Assembly: GCA_030595665.1 (NCBI GenBank)
Contig: JAUVCV010000002.1
Span: 48,486-112,485 of the forward strand
Direction of reading: 5' to 3'
DNA: 64,000 nt
Origin: Methanogenium sp.
GTDB taxonomy: Archaea > Halobacteriota > Methanomicrobia > Methanomicrobiales > Methanomicrobiaceae
This document shows positions 52,166 through 61,885 of the stretch, in pieces. Positions within the stretch are counted from its first letter, which is position 1; each line of letters starts with the position of its first letter. The notes beneath the pieces were generated by a model. It was not told where the DNA came from. It saw only the letters and a program-made list of their open reading frames with translations, and searched no databases. The position numbers and the translations under genes were made by a program.

Positions 52166-53494
52166 TCAGGGTTCCTGCTGAGTGGAGCAGTGAATCCCGC
52201 CGCCGCCGAAGTTGATCGGGATGGTCGCGATCATCACTACCGTGCGGTCGGGGAAGAGGGACTGCAAAATCTGTTCTGCCTTTTTATCCGACTCTTTGAG
52301 AGACTCCGGCATCCCCATGTCGGGCATCCAGTATTTCTGGCCGAGCACAACATCGTTTGATATCAGGAAATTGCAGTAACTCTGGGCTGGCACGACCGTT
52401 ACCGGCTGGCCGAATGGGAAGGCGGTGCCGTCGGCATACTTCGCATACGCAGTCAGACTTGCATATGCCTCGTCTTCAGGTGTGGCGGTGAAATAGATCA
52501 TCTCAGGGACAGGCATGCGCACAATCTTAAACGGATTGCCGTCCTGATCGACGGCGTTCTTCAGAATCTCATAGTTTGCCTCCATCCTGCGCCGGTTCTC
52601 TGCAGCAACCTCGCCCTGTGCCGCTTCCTCCTCTGTTACCTCTGCGAGCAGAATGGTATCAGATGAAACAAACCGGCAGTATTCATCCACATGGTTGTTC
52701 GCGGCAGCCGTACGATAGGCGACGCCGACACCATCAGGGCCGGGAATCGTTGTCGTGTCGTAGCGGTCGTCATCGACAAGTCCCTGCTTCAGCCAGATGA
52801 TATTTGTCACACCAAAGAGCCGCCCAAACTCGTTTTCAAATTCTTCACGGGCCAGATTCGGATTCCGTTGGAACTCACAGGCCTCGGTGGTGATGAGCGT
52901 GCCCTTTCCGTTGAACTCACGGTCGCCGCCCTCACTGACAATCCGGGTCATGACACTTTCCAGACCCATATCGGTCGCCACATCGCGGTCGATACGCTCC
53001 ATCATGCGTGACTGCACGTCACTCTCTGCAAAATAGCCCCAGCAGTTAAAACCGCAGTCGACAATCCGCTTCTCCCCTTCAGCATTGACGGTGAAGATGG
53101 GGCCGAAATCACGCCAGTAAAGCATGGTGAAGTTCTTCTCATAGAATGAGATGTTGCCTGTCGGGATACTGTTCTTATTTAGAACAGAGAGCACATGCTC
53201 CTTCTGTGCACTGTCAGGCACACAAATTTTGACATGCACATTTGGTTCAAGCGCACGGACGATATCAATCATCACAACGTCAGTCGGATAACCGTTGATG
53301 TACTCTTTCGTCAGCCACCCCAGCCAGACCGTACTCTGTTCTTCAAACTCACCCGGAAATCGCCAGGAAGTCTCCGTTTGTATGTTTTTATCCATTTCAT
53401 CATCACCCATAAGAGCGCCTCCTGCAGGAATCAGGAGGGCGGCAACCAGTATCAATCCAGTCAGGCATATGCCTGTTCGTACGATCAGTTTCAT
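52166..53494 (-). CDS. exported agmatine deiminase / peptidyl-arginine deiminase family enzyme
   Basis: 442 residues. A signal peptide (residues ~5-27, CLTGLILVAALLIPAGGAL) precedes the deiminase domain. Catalytic residues are visible: WRDFGPIF (Asp), NNHVDEYCRF (His, Asp) and the nucleophilic Cys in GGGGIHCSTQQEP at the C-terminus. Cytoplasmic relatives make N-carbamoylputrescine for polyamine synthesis; an exported form suggests scavenging of external agmatine or modification of surface arginine. Monocistronic. Confidence 0.88.
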   Translation of the reverse strand: MKLIVRTGICLTGLILVAALLIPAGGALMGDDEMDKNIQTETSWRFPGEFEEQSTVWLGWLTKEYINGYPTDVVMIDIVRALEPNVHVKICVPDSAQKEHVLSVLNKNSIPTGNISFYEKNFTMLYWRDFGPIFTVNAEGEKRIVDCGFNCWGYFAESDVQSRMMERIDRDVATDMGLESVMTRIVSEGGDREFNGKGTLITTEACEFQRNPNLAREEFENEFGRLFGVTNIIWLKQGLVDDDRYDTTTIPGPDGVGVAYRTAAANNHVDEYCRFVSSDTILLAEVTEEEAAQGEVAAENRRRMEANYEILKNAVDQDGNPFKIVRMPVPEMIYFTATPEDEAYASLTAYAKYADGTAFPFGQPVTVVPAQSYCNFLISNDVVLGQKYWMPDMGMPESLKESDKKAEQILQSLFPDRTVVMIATIPINFGGGGIHCSTQQEP

Positions 53495-53643
53495 AGTATT
53501 TCACGGGATATGATTGAAAGTCATCAGATAACAGATAAAACTCTTATCATTTGGAATTTTGCACGAATCGTATCCTCGTTGGAAATGATCGAAAGATATT
53601 GACAAACAACACCCTTATGCTGGTGAAATCAAAAAAAATGAAG

Positions 53644-55194
53644 TTATTGTGTCTTTTCTTTCATCAGCTTTGCTTCCAGCTGGTCAAGGAGTTTTCTTAT
53701 TTCCTCAATCTCCTCAAGGGAGGTCCGGTCCCCTGAAGCAGCGATGTCGGAATCAGTGATAACTTCACCTCTCCACAGGGTGATGACATCATCAAGGGTG
53801 TTTCCAACAAAGGTCTCTCCGCCATGTGCCACGACGAGTCCAATCTCCATGACCTCGCCGGTCTGTGATATGACCGGGATGATCCAGACTTCCTCCCCGT
53901 CAAGGATGTACATGATCGGCTGGACAATCTCAAGGCCCGATGCCATTGCGACCAACTGATTCTGCTGGACATTGGCTGCAGCACCGAGGTCATTGTAGTA
54001 TCCCGGTGCCTGATAGAAGGTGAAATCACCATTCTGGGCATCGCAGAGGACATAGCCAATCATCGAGGCATCCTTGCCCGGTGTGGTGATGGCACTGAAC
54101 CAGTACTGGTTGCCGTCCGTTCCCTCTACCATATAGACATCCGGATCTCCGGTGGTGAGGGTCGCCCCGGCGCTCCCGTGATCAATATAGACCTCACCGG
54201 TCGGGTACTTGAGATTGCGCTGGCCCCACCATGAATTGATCCACCCGTCAGAATATCTGCCCCACCAGTCAAGGTAGATTTCGGTGAGGTCTTCGTCCCA
54301 GACCCGCTGGATCCAGGACGGCTGCTCGCCGATGGTGTAGAATGCATTTGCGCCGGTGACAGGATCGGTGACGACAATGCCCTGCGGCACTTCTCCGATG
54401 ATGCCATAGAGGGCCGGTTGTGTAAGCAGAGTGACCCACCGCGGACTGTCCTCGGTATTCAGCTGGAAGACCGGGTCATGAATGATATAGGCGGGATAGT
54501 CCTCCCAGATATGTCGGGTCAGGTCATTTTCGAGGATGGCATTCGGCGTGTAGATCATGGGAATGCCGGTGATACGCCGGGGTTCGGCCCGTGGGTCTTC
54601 AGCGGAGACGATGACATATCCCTCTGTGCCTTCATAAGCGTAGATCAGGGCTTTATCGAGGGAGGTGTAGTCCATTGGTGTCAGCCACTGGAGTTCACCG
54701 TCGATAAACTGGACATCGGGCTCAAAGACACCCACCTTATATCCCAGGTTTCCGATGACCTTGTCGGCCCGCCAGATTGCGGTCTTTGACGAGGTCAGAC
54801 GGATGTGCTGGGTGTCGATAAGGTCGGTCACATTATCTGCTGTCTCTACCTGCGGGATCTCAGCAAGAGCCTGTGCCCCGATGACCTGTGCTGCGGGTAT
54901 GAACATGGGTATTACAAAGAGCGCGAGTGTCATGGCTACACCCCCGATAATTTTCATCTCGTCCACATTGTGGATGAATGACGAGGCAAACCCGCTCACT
55001 GCAACGGAACCGGTAATATATATGAGAATCGTGATCGGTATCAGAGCTGGTGTTGTAATATAGAGGGCTGCCCCTGATACAATTCCACCGAGGAGGATGA
55101 GGCCGGGGTGGTTCAGTTGTAGTTTTTTGTCTTCAATGCGGAAGGCCCAGATCGCGGTCAGGACCAGCCAGAAGAGTATGATTAGGATACTCAT
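53644..55194 (-). CDS. large membrane-anchored hypothetical protein
   Basis: 516 residues. Three N-terminal membrane helices (~1-18, 30-50, 52-72) and a fourth (~80-105) precede a large, Trp- and Tyr-rich domain of ~370 residues presumed to face outward (IYLDWWGRYSDGWINSWWGQ, QPALYGIIGEVPQGIVVTDP). It ends in a charged coiled coil (LEEIEEIRKLLDQLEAKLMK). I do not recognise the domain. Repeated YxVxxxDP turns suggest a beta-rich structure. Monocistronic. Confidence 0.75.
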   Translation of the reverse strand: MSILIILFWLVLTAIWAFRIEDKKLQLNHPGLILLGGIVSGAALYITTPALIPITILIYITGSVAVSGFASSFIHNVDEMKIIGGVAMTLALFVIPMFIPAAQVIGAQALAEIPQVETADNVTDLIDTQHIRLTSSKTAIWRADKVIGNLGYKVGVFEPDVQFIDGELQWLTPMDYTSLDKALIYAYEGTEGYVIVSAEDPRAEPRRITGIPMIYTPNAILENDLTRHIWEDYPAYIIHDPVFQLNTEDSPRWVTLLTQPALYGIIGEVPQGIVVTDPVTGANAFYTIGEQPSWIQRVWDEDLTEIYLDWWGRYSDGWINSWWGQRNLKYPTGEVYIDHGSAGATLTTGDPDVYMVEGTDGNQYWFSAITTPGKDASMIGYVLCDAQNGDFTFYQAPGYYNDLGAAANVQQNQLVAMASGLEIVQPIMYILDGEEVWIIPVISQTGEVMEIGLVVAHGGETFVGNTLDDVITLWRGEVITDSDIAASGDRTSLEEIEEIRKLLDQLEAKLMKEKTQ

Positions 55195-55478
55195 TTGTGT
55201 AGATAAAATGGAACGCCATGCTACAATAGGCTGTAGTTAGGACACCCTTATTTCCGGGATTATATCTCATCACAATCCCGATAATGGAATGATTATGAAA
55301 ATGCCGCGCTCAGGTTTTCTTCTCAGGTCCAAACGCTGACATGACCGGACTTCATATACTAATCTCTCACATCCAAAAATGCAGACGGAACCGGAACAGA
55401 TTCCCCGGGCAATTCTGATCATATCCCGAGCCTCTTGGGAAAATAAAAAGAGATACGTAAGATCTCCATCCAACATAT

Positions 55479-55790
55479 TTATTTCACCGGATAGATTTCC
55501 ACATCACGTGCGGCTTTCACGTCAACAAGGCAGTATTCGTTGCTGCCATCGCTTCCTTCAAGGTCATCCCGATTCTCTTCGAACTCTTCCTGTCCGGCGG
55601 CAAGGGCCTCTTCGAAGGTGTTTGTGGAAAGCATCGTCGTTTCAAGCGCATGGATTTCATCACCATCCGCGGTTGTTGCCCATGCAACGTAGGCATGACC
55701 AGGAATGAGAACAATGTACGGACACCCCGGAGAGGAGACGCAGACCTCCTCCCCCTCTCTGTAAACAGGTGTTAAAACCTGCCTGCCATA
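55479..55790 (-). pseudogene. truncated gene fragment with PGHAYV...ETT motif, cut at the cbiE end
   Basis: About 100 residues in frame, containing SPGCPYIVLIPGHAYVAW and EIHALETTMLSTNTFEEALA. These resemble the C-terminal part of exported transglutaminase-like/PGHAYV...ETT domain proteins. There is no start codon with a signal peptide; upstream the frame runs into the 3' end of cbiE on the same strand. The break point near 55,770-55,800 suggests a deletion that fused this remnant to the cbi operon end. Confidence 0.5.
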
Positions 55791-56353
55791 AGCACGAACA
55801 AATCGGATTGGGGAACCGGAGGGGTATCTGTATCCCCAACTGAGATTGTTTCGTCCGGGTAGCCCAATTTTTCGCAGACCGCAATCCTGCATTCAATACC
55901 TTCCGTCATCAGGTGATCGGCGAGAACGGACGGAAGAAATCCGGGATCTGCGATGACAAAGGCAGTCTTCCCTCTTCCAATCTCAAAACATATCTCAGTT
56001 ATTGCCTGTTCATGGTCTTTGGCATGGGCATTTACAATGGCTGTTTTCGTCATGGGGATGTGCAGTTTTGCACAGGCATACTGGTATGACGAAATGCCTG
56101 AAATGACATCACCCCCCAGATACCCGAGCCCGGCAAGCATCGGGTCTCCTGTTGAGAGCACAACTGCCGTATCCGGGAGGTCTCGAAACCCCTTGTAGTC
56201 AGTGATGACACGGACTTCGCAGCCTGCAGGGATCTGCCATGCGGCCCGTTCAATTGCCCGCTCGGACCCATAGATCTCTTTAGCATCGCGGACGGCGGCA
56301 ATTGCCGCTTCGGTGAGCATTCCCGGCCCACATCCGACACCGACGACCTTCAT
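55772..56353 (-). CDS. cbiE: cobalt-precorrin-7 C5-methyltransferase
   Basis: 193 residues. It has the tetrapyrrole methylase fold start MKVVGVGCGPGMLTEAAI, the LSTGDPMLAGLGYLG loop and a late ETISVGDTD segment. It adds the C5 methyl in the late part of anaerobic corrin synthesis, with CbiT as the C15 partner. It overlaps cbiD by four bases. Last gene of the operon. Confidence 0.9.
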   Translation of the reverse strand: MKVVGVGCGPGMLTEAAIAAVRDAKEIYGSERAIERAAWQIPAGCEVRVITDYKGFRDLPDTAVVLSTGDPMLAGLGYLGGDVISGISSYQYACAKLHIPMTKTAIVNAHAKDHEQAITEICFEIGRGKTAFVIADPGFLPSVLADHLMTEGIECRIAVCEKLGYPDETISVGDTDTPPVPQSDLFVLMAGRF

Positions 56354-57360
56354 TGCGAATCTCCCTGCACGTGTCCCTCACGGTCAACAATGACCACACG
56401 CATACCCGGCATTCTTCGTTTGTAGTCTGAAAGATTCTGCTCAAGCAGTGTTGTCCATTGATCTGACATCGTCAACTCCTCCACGGTTCCATACCCGCTA
56501 CCATCGAGAATGGCAGGATTGATAAATTTTAAAATAAGCGCCGGAAGACCGCAGAGGACAGCTTCTCCTCCGGCAGCATCAATTCCCTTTCCCATGAATT
56601 TACCCACCAGCACCACATCACTTTCCGGAAAGAGCATCCTCGCATATCTGAGGCCCACCCTTCCGGTGGTCAAAACCGGCTTTGCTGCACGACGAATTCT
56701 GTCAAAGACATCCTCTGAAAGGTGGTCATCCCATGGTTCGACAAGACCTGTTGAGCCCAAAACGGAGATGCCTCCGACAACCCCGACCTTCGGGTTGAGG
56801 GTCTGTTTTCCAATCTCTGCACCGTCCGGGATGGTAAGGGCAACCACCACCCCATCCAGATGCAGCTCATCCCCGGCCTCTGAAATGGCACCCCGGATCG
56901 TCGCCCATGAAGGAGGACTTACTGCTGCATCGCCGATGTTGTATCGCGGCGTCTTACGCTCAAACCGCCCAATGCCCTCTCCTGCAAGAACAGAGATGCC
57001 TGATACAGATTCCTTTGCCTGTGCACAAAAAAGCAGGTCTGCCGTGATATCATCCCGATAATCCCCGGGATATTTCCTCGCAAAACCAGACCCATCCCTT
57101 CCGACTGCTTCGACCTCACATCGGAGGCCGCAGGGAAGGGTAATGAAAACAGACGAGACCGGCCCACGCAGAGAAAGCACCGCCGCCTTACATGCAGCGG
57201 CGGCAGTTGTTCCGGTAGTAAACCCCCTTTTCAGGATTGTGCCTCCGGAAGTGAGAATTGCGAGGCCCTGCCCAACCTGTTCCAAAGCATGGGTATCCCT
57301 GCATGCCCTGACCCATTCATCAGGATACTCGTAACCTGTTACCGGATCATGTATTGTCAT
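56350..57360 (-). CDS. cbiD: cobalt-precorrin-5B C1-methyltransferase
   Basis: 336 residues. The N-terminus has the family signature LKRGFTTGTTAAAACKAAVL. Later come the GGISVLGSTGLVEPWDD motif and GKFMGKGIDAAGGEAVLCG. It methylates C1 after ring contraction, using SAM. It lies four bases after cbiC and overlaps cbiE. Confidence 0.94.
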   Translation of the reverse strand: MTIHDPVTGYEYPDEWVRACRDTHALEQVGQGLAILTSGGTILKRGFTTGTTAAAACKAAVLSLRGPVSSVFITLPCGLRCEVEAVGRDGSGFARKYPGDYRDDITADLLFCAQAKESVSGISVLAGEGIGRFERKTPRYNIGDAAVSPPSWATIRGAISEAGDELHLDGVVVALTIPDGAEIGKQTLNPKVGVVGGISVLGSTGLVEPWDDHLSEDVFDRIRRAAKPVLTTGRVGLRYARMLFPESDVVLVGKFMGKGIDAAGGEAVLCGLPALILKFINPAILDGSGYGTVEELTMSDQWTTLLEQNLSDYKRRMPGMRVVIVDREGHVQGDSQ

Positions 57361-57364
57361 GGCA

Positions 57365-57997
57365 TTACCGCTGATTTTCGATGTACATGGTGACGATCTC
57401 GTTTAAGGAAGCAACCGCAGGAGGTGTCCCTCCGCGTGTTCCTACGTTTGAGACAGACGGGACATCCTTTGTCCTGAGAACCTCTTTCGATTCCTTTGCA
57501 TTGACAAATCCGACAGGAGTGCCTATGACAAGTGCAGGTTTTATTCCTTCATCAATCATTCTGCATACCGTGAGAAGGGCAGACGGGGCATTGCCGATGA
57601 CGACAATCGCATTTTCAAGCGACTCACGTAATGCGATAAACCCAGCTGAAGTCCGTGTTATCCCATATTCCTGTGAAAGAGATGCTCCAAAATCAAGAGC
57701 ACAGATAACCTCCGAATGGTGCTCCGTCTTCCGTATACCTGTCTGGACCATCCTGATATCCGTAATGATGGGCCTCCCCACTGAAAGGGCAGAAAGCCCC
57801 GCTTCCACCGGATTGTTTTTGAAGGCCATGAGGTCAGCCATGATGAAATCCCCGACTGATATGGCACACCGCTGCCGGATTCTGTCCTCCGGCGTCTCAT
57901 TTCCGATCACCTGACGGGCAAGACCCCTGCTCGTGGATGAAATCAGGTAGCCCTCTTTTGTGTCCGCTCCCGGATCAATATACGTATTTTCTGTCAT
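57365..57997 (-). CDS. cbiC: cobalt-precorrin-8 methylmutase
   Basis: 210 residues. Typical segments are RCAISVGDFIMADLMAF, GRPIITDIRMVQTGI (with the active-site region), and VVIGNAPSALLTVCRMIDEG followed by ALVIGTPVGFVNAKESKE. It moves a methyl group from C11 to C12 to give hydrogenobyrinate/cobyrinate. It overlaps cbiH by 23 bases. Confidence 0.94.
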   Translation of the reverse strand: MTENTYIDPGADTKEGYLISSTSRGLARQVIGNETPEDRIRQRCAISVGDFIMADLMAFKNNPVEAGLSALSVGRPIITDIRMVQTGIRKTEHHSEVICALDFGASLSQEYGITRTSAGFIALRESLENAIVVIGNAPSALLTVCRMIDEGIKPALVIGTPVGFVNAKESKEVLRTKDVPSVSNVGTRGGTPPAVASLNEIVTMYIENQR

Positions 57998-58751
57998 AGC
58001 CCCTCGGTGTGATCATCTGCTCTTTTCCGCAGGCTGTCCCCATGCGTGATTCGTCTCCGCCGATAATAACGATAGACCGCATATCGACAAAGCTGTCATC
58101 TGCAAAGAGTGATTTCAGGGTAAAGAACCTGACTTCCTGTTCTTCCCGGAATGCATTCTTTACAACAACCACCGGCAGGTCTTCATTCTTGTATTTCAGC
58201 GCAATAGAGAGGGCCCGAGAGAGATTATCGGGCCGCCCTCTGCTCTTCGGATTGTATACCGCGACCGGCACGCCCATCTGAAAGGCAAGGTCCATTCTTT
58301 TAACAATTACCTCCCACGGGGTCAGGAGATCCGAGAGTGACAGAGTGACATAATCCCCCGAGAGAGGGGAACCAGCAAGGGAAGCCGCTGCGGTTGCCGC
58401 CGTAACACCGGGCACCACTTCATAGTCGATGCAGGAATTGTCATGCTCCAGCACTTCCAGCACGATGCTCGCCATGCCGTATACGCCCGGATCGCCGCCG
58501 CTGACCATGCAGACCTTCTTCTCTTTTACAAGCTCCACGCACCGCCGGGCCCGCTCGACCTCTTTGCCCATGGAGCTGCGGATGATTTCTTTCCCCTCCA
58601 CCAGGTCTTCAATAAGCCGGAGGTAAAAATTATTGCCGATGATGATATCCGATTCCTGAATGGCCTTTTTTGCCCGTCCGGTGAGCTGTTCCTTCTTTCC
58701 GGGGCCAATGCCCACGATGAATAGTTTCCCTTTGTTATCTGATGATGGCAA
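57975..58751 (-). CDS. cbiH: cobalt-precorrin-3 C17-methyltransferase
   Basis: 258 residues. The entry LFIVGIGPGKKEQLTGRAKK, the VCMVSGGDPGVYGMASIV loop and PGVTAATAAASLAGSPLSGD identify CbiH. It performs C17 methylation with ring contraction. It overlaps cbiG by 17 bases and cbiC by 23. Confidence 0.93.
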   Translation of the reverse strand: MPSSDNKGKLFIVGIGPGKKEQLTGRAKKAIQESDIIIGNNFYLRLIEDLVEGKEIIRSSMGKEVERARRCVELVKEKKVCMVSGGDPGVYGMASIVLEVLEHDNSCIDYEVVPGVTAATAAASLAGSPLSGDYVTLSLSDLLTPWEVIVKRMDLAFQMGVPVAVYNPKSRGRPDNLSRALSIALKYKNEDLPVVVVKNAFREEQEVRFFTLKSLFADDSFVDMRSIVIIGGDESRMGTACGKEQMITPRGYDRKYVY

Positions 58752-59610
58752 CGGTCACTCCTCCGTATTTTTGTTTTTTCATGATGACTTCTTTTCTCTT
58801 CGAAAGGGCAAGCGCCGCAGGTTCTGCAACCCCCGGCAGTCCCAGTTTATCAAGAGCCCGTGATGGCGAAGGGGGATGTTCTGCCTTTATGAACGCATCG
58901 TCCACAAAGATCAGGTTCCCGTTCAGTTCCCTGACTGCCTGTATCAGCCCGGCTTCATCTCTCTTGATCTCAGCTGTGGCATATGCCAGCACGTCCTCTC
59001 TGGGGATACCGGCGTCGGCACATGCCGATGCAAGGGCATGGAGAATTTCTTCTTTTTTTATTCCTCTTCTGCAGCCGATGCCGACAATATACTCGCCTTT
59101 CTTCAGCAGCACGGATACTCCCGGTGATGCGATGGCAATGGCCGGGGATGCAATCAGGTGTATGGCGACCTTCCCGTCAAGTATTCCCGCGTTGACCACC
59201 CGGGTCGAGTCTTTGTTGATTATTTCAAGTCCCCGTTCTGCTGCGGTCGACTCCACCGACGGCAGATTTCTGGTCTCGGTGGCGGTGGTAATGACTGGAT
59301 GCAGTCCCTGTTGTTCCAGAAGCTTTGCCATTGCGTTCCCGCCGTGATGCCCACCGAGAACAGGGATGGCATACCGGAAGTCGGGGCTGACGACCACCAG
59401 ACACGGGTCAGTCCATTTGTCGTGCAGGTGAGGGGCGGCAGACCGGATTGCAATCCCTGCGGACATGACCGCGATGATCGTGTTGTAGCATTCAAACGCC
59501 CGTTCGAATGCCTCTTTTGAGTAGACGAAAAAGTCCGCATCCATCAGGTCTGCAAGCTCCTGTGCCCGGTCTGCAGTATTTTCCAGGGATATAACAACAG
59601 TGTCTGTCAT
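58735..59610 (-). CDS. cbiG: cobalt-precorrin-5A hydrolase
   Basis: 291 residues. The N-terminal domain has the SAGIAIRSAAPHLHDKWTDP and VVSPDFRYAIPVLGGHHGGN motifs. The C-terminal domain has IVGIGCRRGIKKEEILHALA and a STKAEEHPPSPSRALDKLGL-like segment (here AFIKAEHPPSPSRALDKLGL). It opens the delta-lactone and releases acetaldehyde. It overlaps cbiF by four bases. Confidence 0.92.
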   Translation of the reverse strand: MTDTVVISLENTADRAQELADLMDADFFVYSKEAFERAFECYNTIIAVMSAGIAIRSAAPHLHDKWTDPCLVVVSPDFRYAIPVLGGHHGGNAMAKLLEQQGLHPVITTATETRNLPSVESTAAERGLEIINKDSTRVVNAGILDGKVAIHLIASPAIAIASPGVSVLLKKGEYIVGIGCRRGIKKEEILHALASACADAGIPREDVLAYATAEIKRDEAGLIQAVRELNGNLIFVDDAFIKAEHPPSPSRALDKLGLPGVAEPAALALSKRKEVIMKKQKYGGVTVAIIR

Positions 59611-60323
59611 CCGTAGAGGTGGGAATGGGTATAGGACGGCCCGTCAGGGTTCACCACTTCACCGATGATGATGAGTGCGGTCTTAACAATGCCTGCGGCA
59701 CGTGCCTTTTGTGCGATATCGGCAACAGTTCCGCGTACAATCTTCTCATCAGGCCAGGTCGCGTGGTAGATGACAGCAGCAGGTGTCTCCGGGGGGTAGT
59801 GCACCTTTGCCATGATCTGCTCCAGATGTTCGGTGCCGAGAAAGATCACCATCGTCTCTCCGAGGGCCGAGAGTTCCGCGATCTTGTCCTCGTCCAGTGT
59901 CTTTCCGGCGGGCCGGGTGATGACGACCGATTCGGAGACCCCTTTGAGAGTATACTGGATGCCAAGGGACGCTGCCGCCCCGAAGAACGATGAGACACCC
60001 GGGACACGTTCAACATCAATGCCTGCGTTGTGCAGGATGTCCACCTGCTCAATGATAGCGCCGTAGAGTGCCGGGTCTCCGGAATGGAGGCGGACGACTG
60101 TTTTGCCATTCTGTGCCGCTGCAATCATAATGTCCGTCATCTCTGCCAGTTTCATTCCCCAGCTGTCGTATTTTTCTGTGGCAGGGCAGGCAGCCACCAG
60201 TTCCGGGTTTACCAGAGATCCGGCATAGATGAGGACATCCGCCCTGTCCAGAATCTCTTTTCCTTTAACGGTGATAAGGCCGGGATCGCCGCATCCGGCC
60301 CCGACAATGTATATCGTTGGCAT
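59607..60323 (-). CDS. cbiF: cobalt-precorrin-4 C11-methyltransferase
   Basis: About 238 residues from MPTIYIVGAGCGDPGLIT, with GTGAG in front; an ATG seven codons earlier (60344) overlaps cbiL and is less likely. The methylase motifs VVRLHSGDPALYGAI and PGVSSFFGAAASLGIQYTLK are characteristic of CbiF. It methylates C11. Confidence 0.93.
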   Translation of the reverse strand: MPTIYIVGAGCGDPGLITVKGKEILDRADVLIYAGSLVNPELVAACPATEKYDSWGMKLAEMTDIMIAAAQNGKTVVRLHSGDPALYGAIIEQVDILHNAGIDVERVPGVSSFFGAAASLGIQYTLKGVSESVVITRPAGKTLDEDKIAELSALGETMVIFLGTEHLEQIMAKVHYPPETPAAVIYHATWPDEKIVRGTVADIAQKARAAGIVKTALIIIGEVVNPDGPSYTHSHLYG

Positions 60324-60330
60324 CTTTTTC

Positions 60331-60939
60331 TCACTTCCCTGCATAAAGAATACTGAAGTAGGGACTCTCTTCCGGGAGTTCGTCTGTCTGATAGATCTTC
60401 TGACCGTCCATATACATCTTCTCGGCGAGAATGAATGTATGATATCCTGATTTTCTCAGTTCATCTGCCGTTTCTCTGGGACGTCTTACCTTCATCCTGA
60501 GTGTTGCTGTGTTCTCTGACCCGTCCGTTATCGTAATCCCGCCGTTGAGCGTAATACCGGCAGCAGAGGCGAATGCGGTAATGGAGCTGACACCCGGAAC
60601 TGATGAATACTCAATATCAGGATATTTCTCATCCAGCACTTCACAGAGTCTCCCGAATGTGCCATAAAAATTCGGATCGCCTAATATACAGAAGACCGCA
60701 AGACCATTTTCCGCAACCGGGGCGATGAGGTCGGCGCTCTCTCTAATGCATTGTTTGATGTAGTCTTCATCTGCGCTCATAGGAAAGGAAAGAACAATCG
60801 GATCTGCCCGGTAGGTTGCGATGATATCCTTTGCCACGTTTCCGGGCACAAACACCTGATCAGCTTTTTCGATCAGTTTTACTGCCTTTACGGTCAGAAG
60901 TTCCGGGTCTCCGGGGCCAATGCCAACGGCGACCAGCAT
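60331..60939 (-). CDS. cbiL: cobalt-factor II C20-methyltransferase
   Basis: 202 residues. MLVAVGIGPGDPELLTVKAV is the entry motif. GLAVFCILGDPNFYGTFGRL and VPGVSSITAFASAAG follow. It adds the C20 methyl that is later lost with ring contraction. Its ATG follows the cbiT stop directly. Confidence 0.93.
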   Translation of the reverse strand: MLVAVGIGPGDPELLTVKAVKLIEKADQVFVPGNVAKDIIATYRADPIVLSFPMSADEDYIKQCIRESADLIAPVAENGLAVFCILGDPNFYGTFGRLCEVLDEKYPDIEYSSVPGVSSITAFASAAGITLNGGITITDGSENTATLRMKVRRPRETADELRKSGYHTFILAEKMYMDGQKIYQTDELPEESPYFSILYAGK

Positions 60940-61467
60940 CTACTGCTTCACCTCTCCAACGATGATGTATACGGGATTAATGGGTTTAAACATGAGATCG
61001 TCCACCAGTTCATAGGAGCGTGAGACCTGTATGTGGAGCGCTTCAACAAATATGCCAAGTTCTTTCATTTTTTTGACCGTCCGGTAAACAGTGTTCAGAA
61101 GAACGGCGTTCACCACAATTCTCCCGTCGACTTTCTCCACAAGTTTTTCAAGCACAGTCTCGACATTTCCCGACCCGCCGACGAAGGCGCAGTTCAGTTT
61201 GTCAATGTCATCCAAAACTTCGACTGCCTCGCCGTGAATCAGGGTGATATTTGTTTTTTCTGCCGTTTGAATCTCCTGCTTTGCGTATTCAACCGCTTCA
61301 GCCCGCCTGTCGATGGCGTATATGTGGCTGCACCTGTCAGATGCCCGAATGGATATTTTTCCGGTGCCGCATCCGACATCTGCCATGACATCCCCTTCAT
61401 TGATCCTGAGTTTGAACAGGGATACCGCCATCACTTCGTCCTGTGTCGGTCCGCCTTTGAGTCCCAT
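60940..61467 (-). CDS. cbiT: cobalt-precorrin-6B C15-methyltransferase (decarboxylating)
   Basis: 175 residues. It starts MGLKGGPTQDEVMAVSLFKL and has the class I SAM motif VMADVGCGTGKISIRASD. CAFVGGSGNVETVLEKLVE follows, as in CbiT. It methylates C15 and removes the C12 acetate carboxyl. First gene of the operon; the AT-rich 61480-61510 region probably holds the promoter. Confidence 0.93.
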   Translation of the reverse strand: MGLKGGPTQDEVMAVSLFKLRINEGDVMADVGCGTGKISIRASDRCSHIYAIDRRAEAVEYAKQEIQTAEKTNITLIHGEAVEVLDDIDKLNCAFVGGSGNVETVLEKLVEKVDGRIVVNAVLLNTVYRTVKKMKELGIFVEALHIQVSRSYELVDDLMFKPINPVYIIVGEVKQ

Positions 61468-61885
61468 CTACTACAGATTATTTGTTTTAATTCAAATAAA
61501 GTGTTGGCCACTCGCGGTCAAATTAAAGAGACAAACAAGAGTGCATACCTGCAGGGAACACCAAATCCTCCAACAGGTGACAAAGAGACTCTGGAGAACA
61601 TCATTTACACAATGATAAAATAACCGAATAATTATCTCAGTCGTATAATAGCCCGAATTAACCGCAATTCGTATGACACACATAGAGATCTTGCCTGGAT
61701 TCATCATTTTGGATTTTCTTAATGAAATCTGCTGAGTGAAACACAACCTGATGTTCAATGCATAAAACGCACGACAAATAACGGCACACTTATCAAATCA
61801 TACGTTTAACCAAAAAAGTGTGACCAATTGCATAAATGTTAACGTAATTAACATAATTAATGTGACGGACAATCATTATTTGACC
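61468..61885. other. 418-bp AT-rich intergenic region with divergent promoters, no gene seen
   Basis: Contains no convincing frame. The minus-strand cbi promoter should lie at 61480-61520. The plus-strand region 61835-61880 (gttaacgtaattaacataat) is a probable promoter for the downstream genes. No cobalamin-riboswitch-like structure was noticed. Confidence 0.5.

Noticed and set aside
61468..61885. A cobalamin riboswitch upstream of the cbi operon
   Set aside because: No conserved B12-box-like sequence or matching fold was seen, and this class is essentially bacterial.
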